From NCBI GenBank assembly GCA_003567255.1, contig PWZW01000074.1, forward strand, positions 1 to 5,960: a stretch of 5,960 nucleotides of DNA, in the 5' to 3' direction. The position numbers and the translations under genes are program-made. Below, piece after piece: positions 5,813-5,960 of this stretch. Position 1 is the stretch's first letter, and each line of letters begins with the position of its first letter. Source of the stretch: Puniceicoccaceae bacterium (GTDB taxonomy: Bacteria > Verrucomicrobiota > Verrucomicrobiia > Opitutales > Coraliomargaritaceae). The notes below the pieces were generated by a model. That model made no database searches and was not told where the DNA came from. It saw only the letters and a list, made by a program, of their open reading frames with translations.

Positions 5813-5950
5813 CTGCGGCAGCCCCGCAGCCGCGGGACCGCTTTGATTCGTCGCAGCCCTGCTGCGGCGTTTGCGGAGGCCCCGAGCTGTTTGCGCGGTA
5901 GGGCTTGGCAGCAGGGCTGCCTGCGCGGAAAGCGGCAGCAGGGCTGCCGC
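5813..5950. repeat. Cluster of GC-rich palindromes (CAGC-rich family E)
   Basis: Four short dyads occur in 138 bases: CTGCGG/CCGCAG (5813-5818, 5824-5829), CGCAGC-cct-GCTGCG (5852-5866), GGCAGC-agg-GCTGCC (5907-5921) and GCGGCAGC-agg-GCTGCCGC (5932-5950, wait-free spacer of 3 at 5940-5942). The second is in the opposite sense (spacer CCT) to the last two (AGG), so copies occur in both orientations. This is REP-like palindromic DNA; the block continues towards the window end. Confidence 0.75.
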
Positions 5951-5960
5951 ACTCCAAAGA

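Overview
This is a GC-rich bacterial window holding three complete protein-coding genes for carbohydrate metabolism, separated by long non-coding stretches full of dispersed repeats. The genes are a secreted SGNH/SASA-type carbohydrate esterase (593-1495, +), a cytoplasmic aldose 1-epimerase (galactose-mutarotase-like) protein (1879-2703, -) and a secreted family GH95 alpha-L-fucosidase-like glycoside hydrolase (3182-5596, +). No RNA gene, CRISPR array, transposase or integrase is visible.

The host is most likely a glycan-degrading Gram-negative heterotroph. The gene content (exported GH95 plus SASA esterase), weak or absent Shine-Dalgarno sequences and intergenic DNA crowded with GC-rich repeats remind me of Verrucomicrobiota (Opitutales/Puniceicoccales type). 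No taxonomic marker is present, so this is a tentative inference.

Layout: 1-410 is repeat DNA (a 110-bp direct duplication, heptanucleotide repeats, a 15-bp tandem and a long inverted pair). 411-592 is the upstream region of the esterase and contains two small dyads. 1496-1878 carries another copy of the ~100-bp repeat, two heptad arrays, and the left arm of a 39-bp inverted repeat whose right arm lies at 2875-2913, so that the pair brackets the mutarotase gene. 2704-3181 is the divergent region between the mutarotase and GH95 genes: repeat-rich for its first ~290 bases, then AT-richer with overlapping dyads. 5597-5960 is again repeat DNA, with an inverted copy of the ~100-bp family and a cluster of GGCAGC-agg-GCTGCC palindromes.

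The three genes could work together on an acetylated fucose- or L-galactose-containing polysaccharide: the esterase strips acyl groups, GH95 releases the terminal sugar with inversion, and the mutarotase equilibrates the sugar anomers in the cytoplasm. This is inferred from family and proximity only. They do not form an operon: the spacing is large, the middle gene is on the opposite strand, and repeats lie between all of them.

Points most worth a second look are the composite heptad/100-bp repeat family, the inverted repeats bracketing the mutarotase, and active-site departures in both secreted enzymes (Asn271 where the esterase triad aspartate is expected; Asp399, Val448 and an apparent loop insertion in the GH95 protein). 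I found no convincing new multi-gene system.
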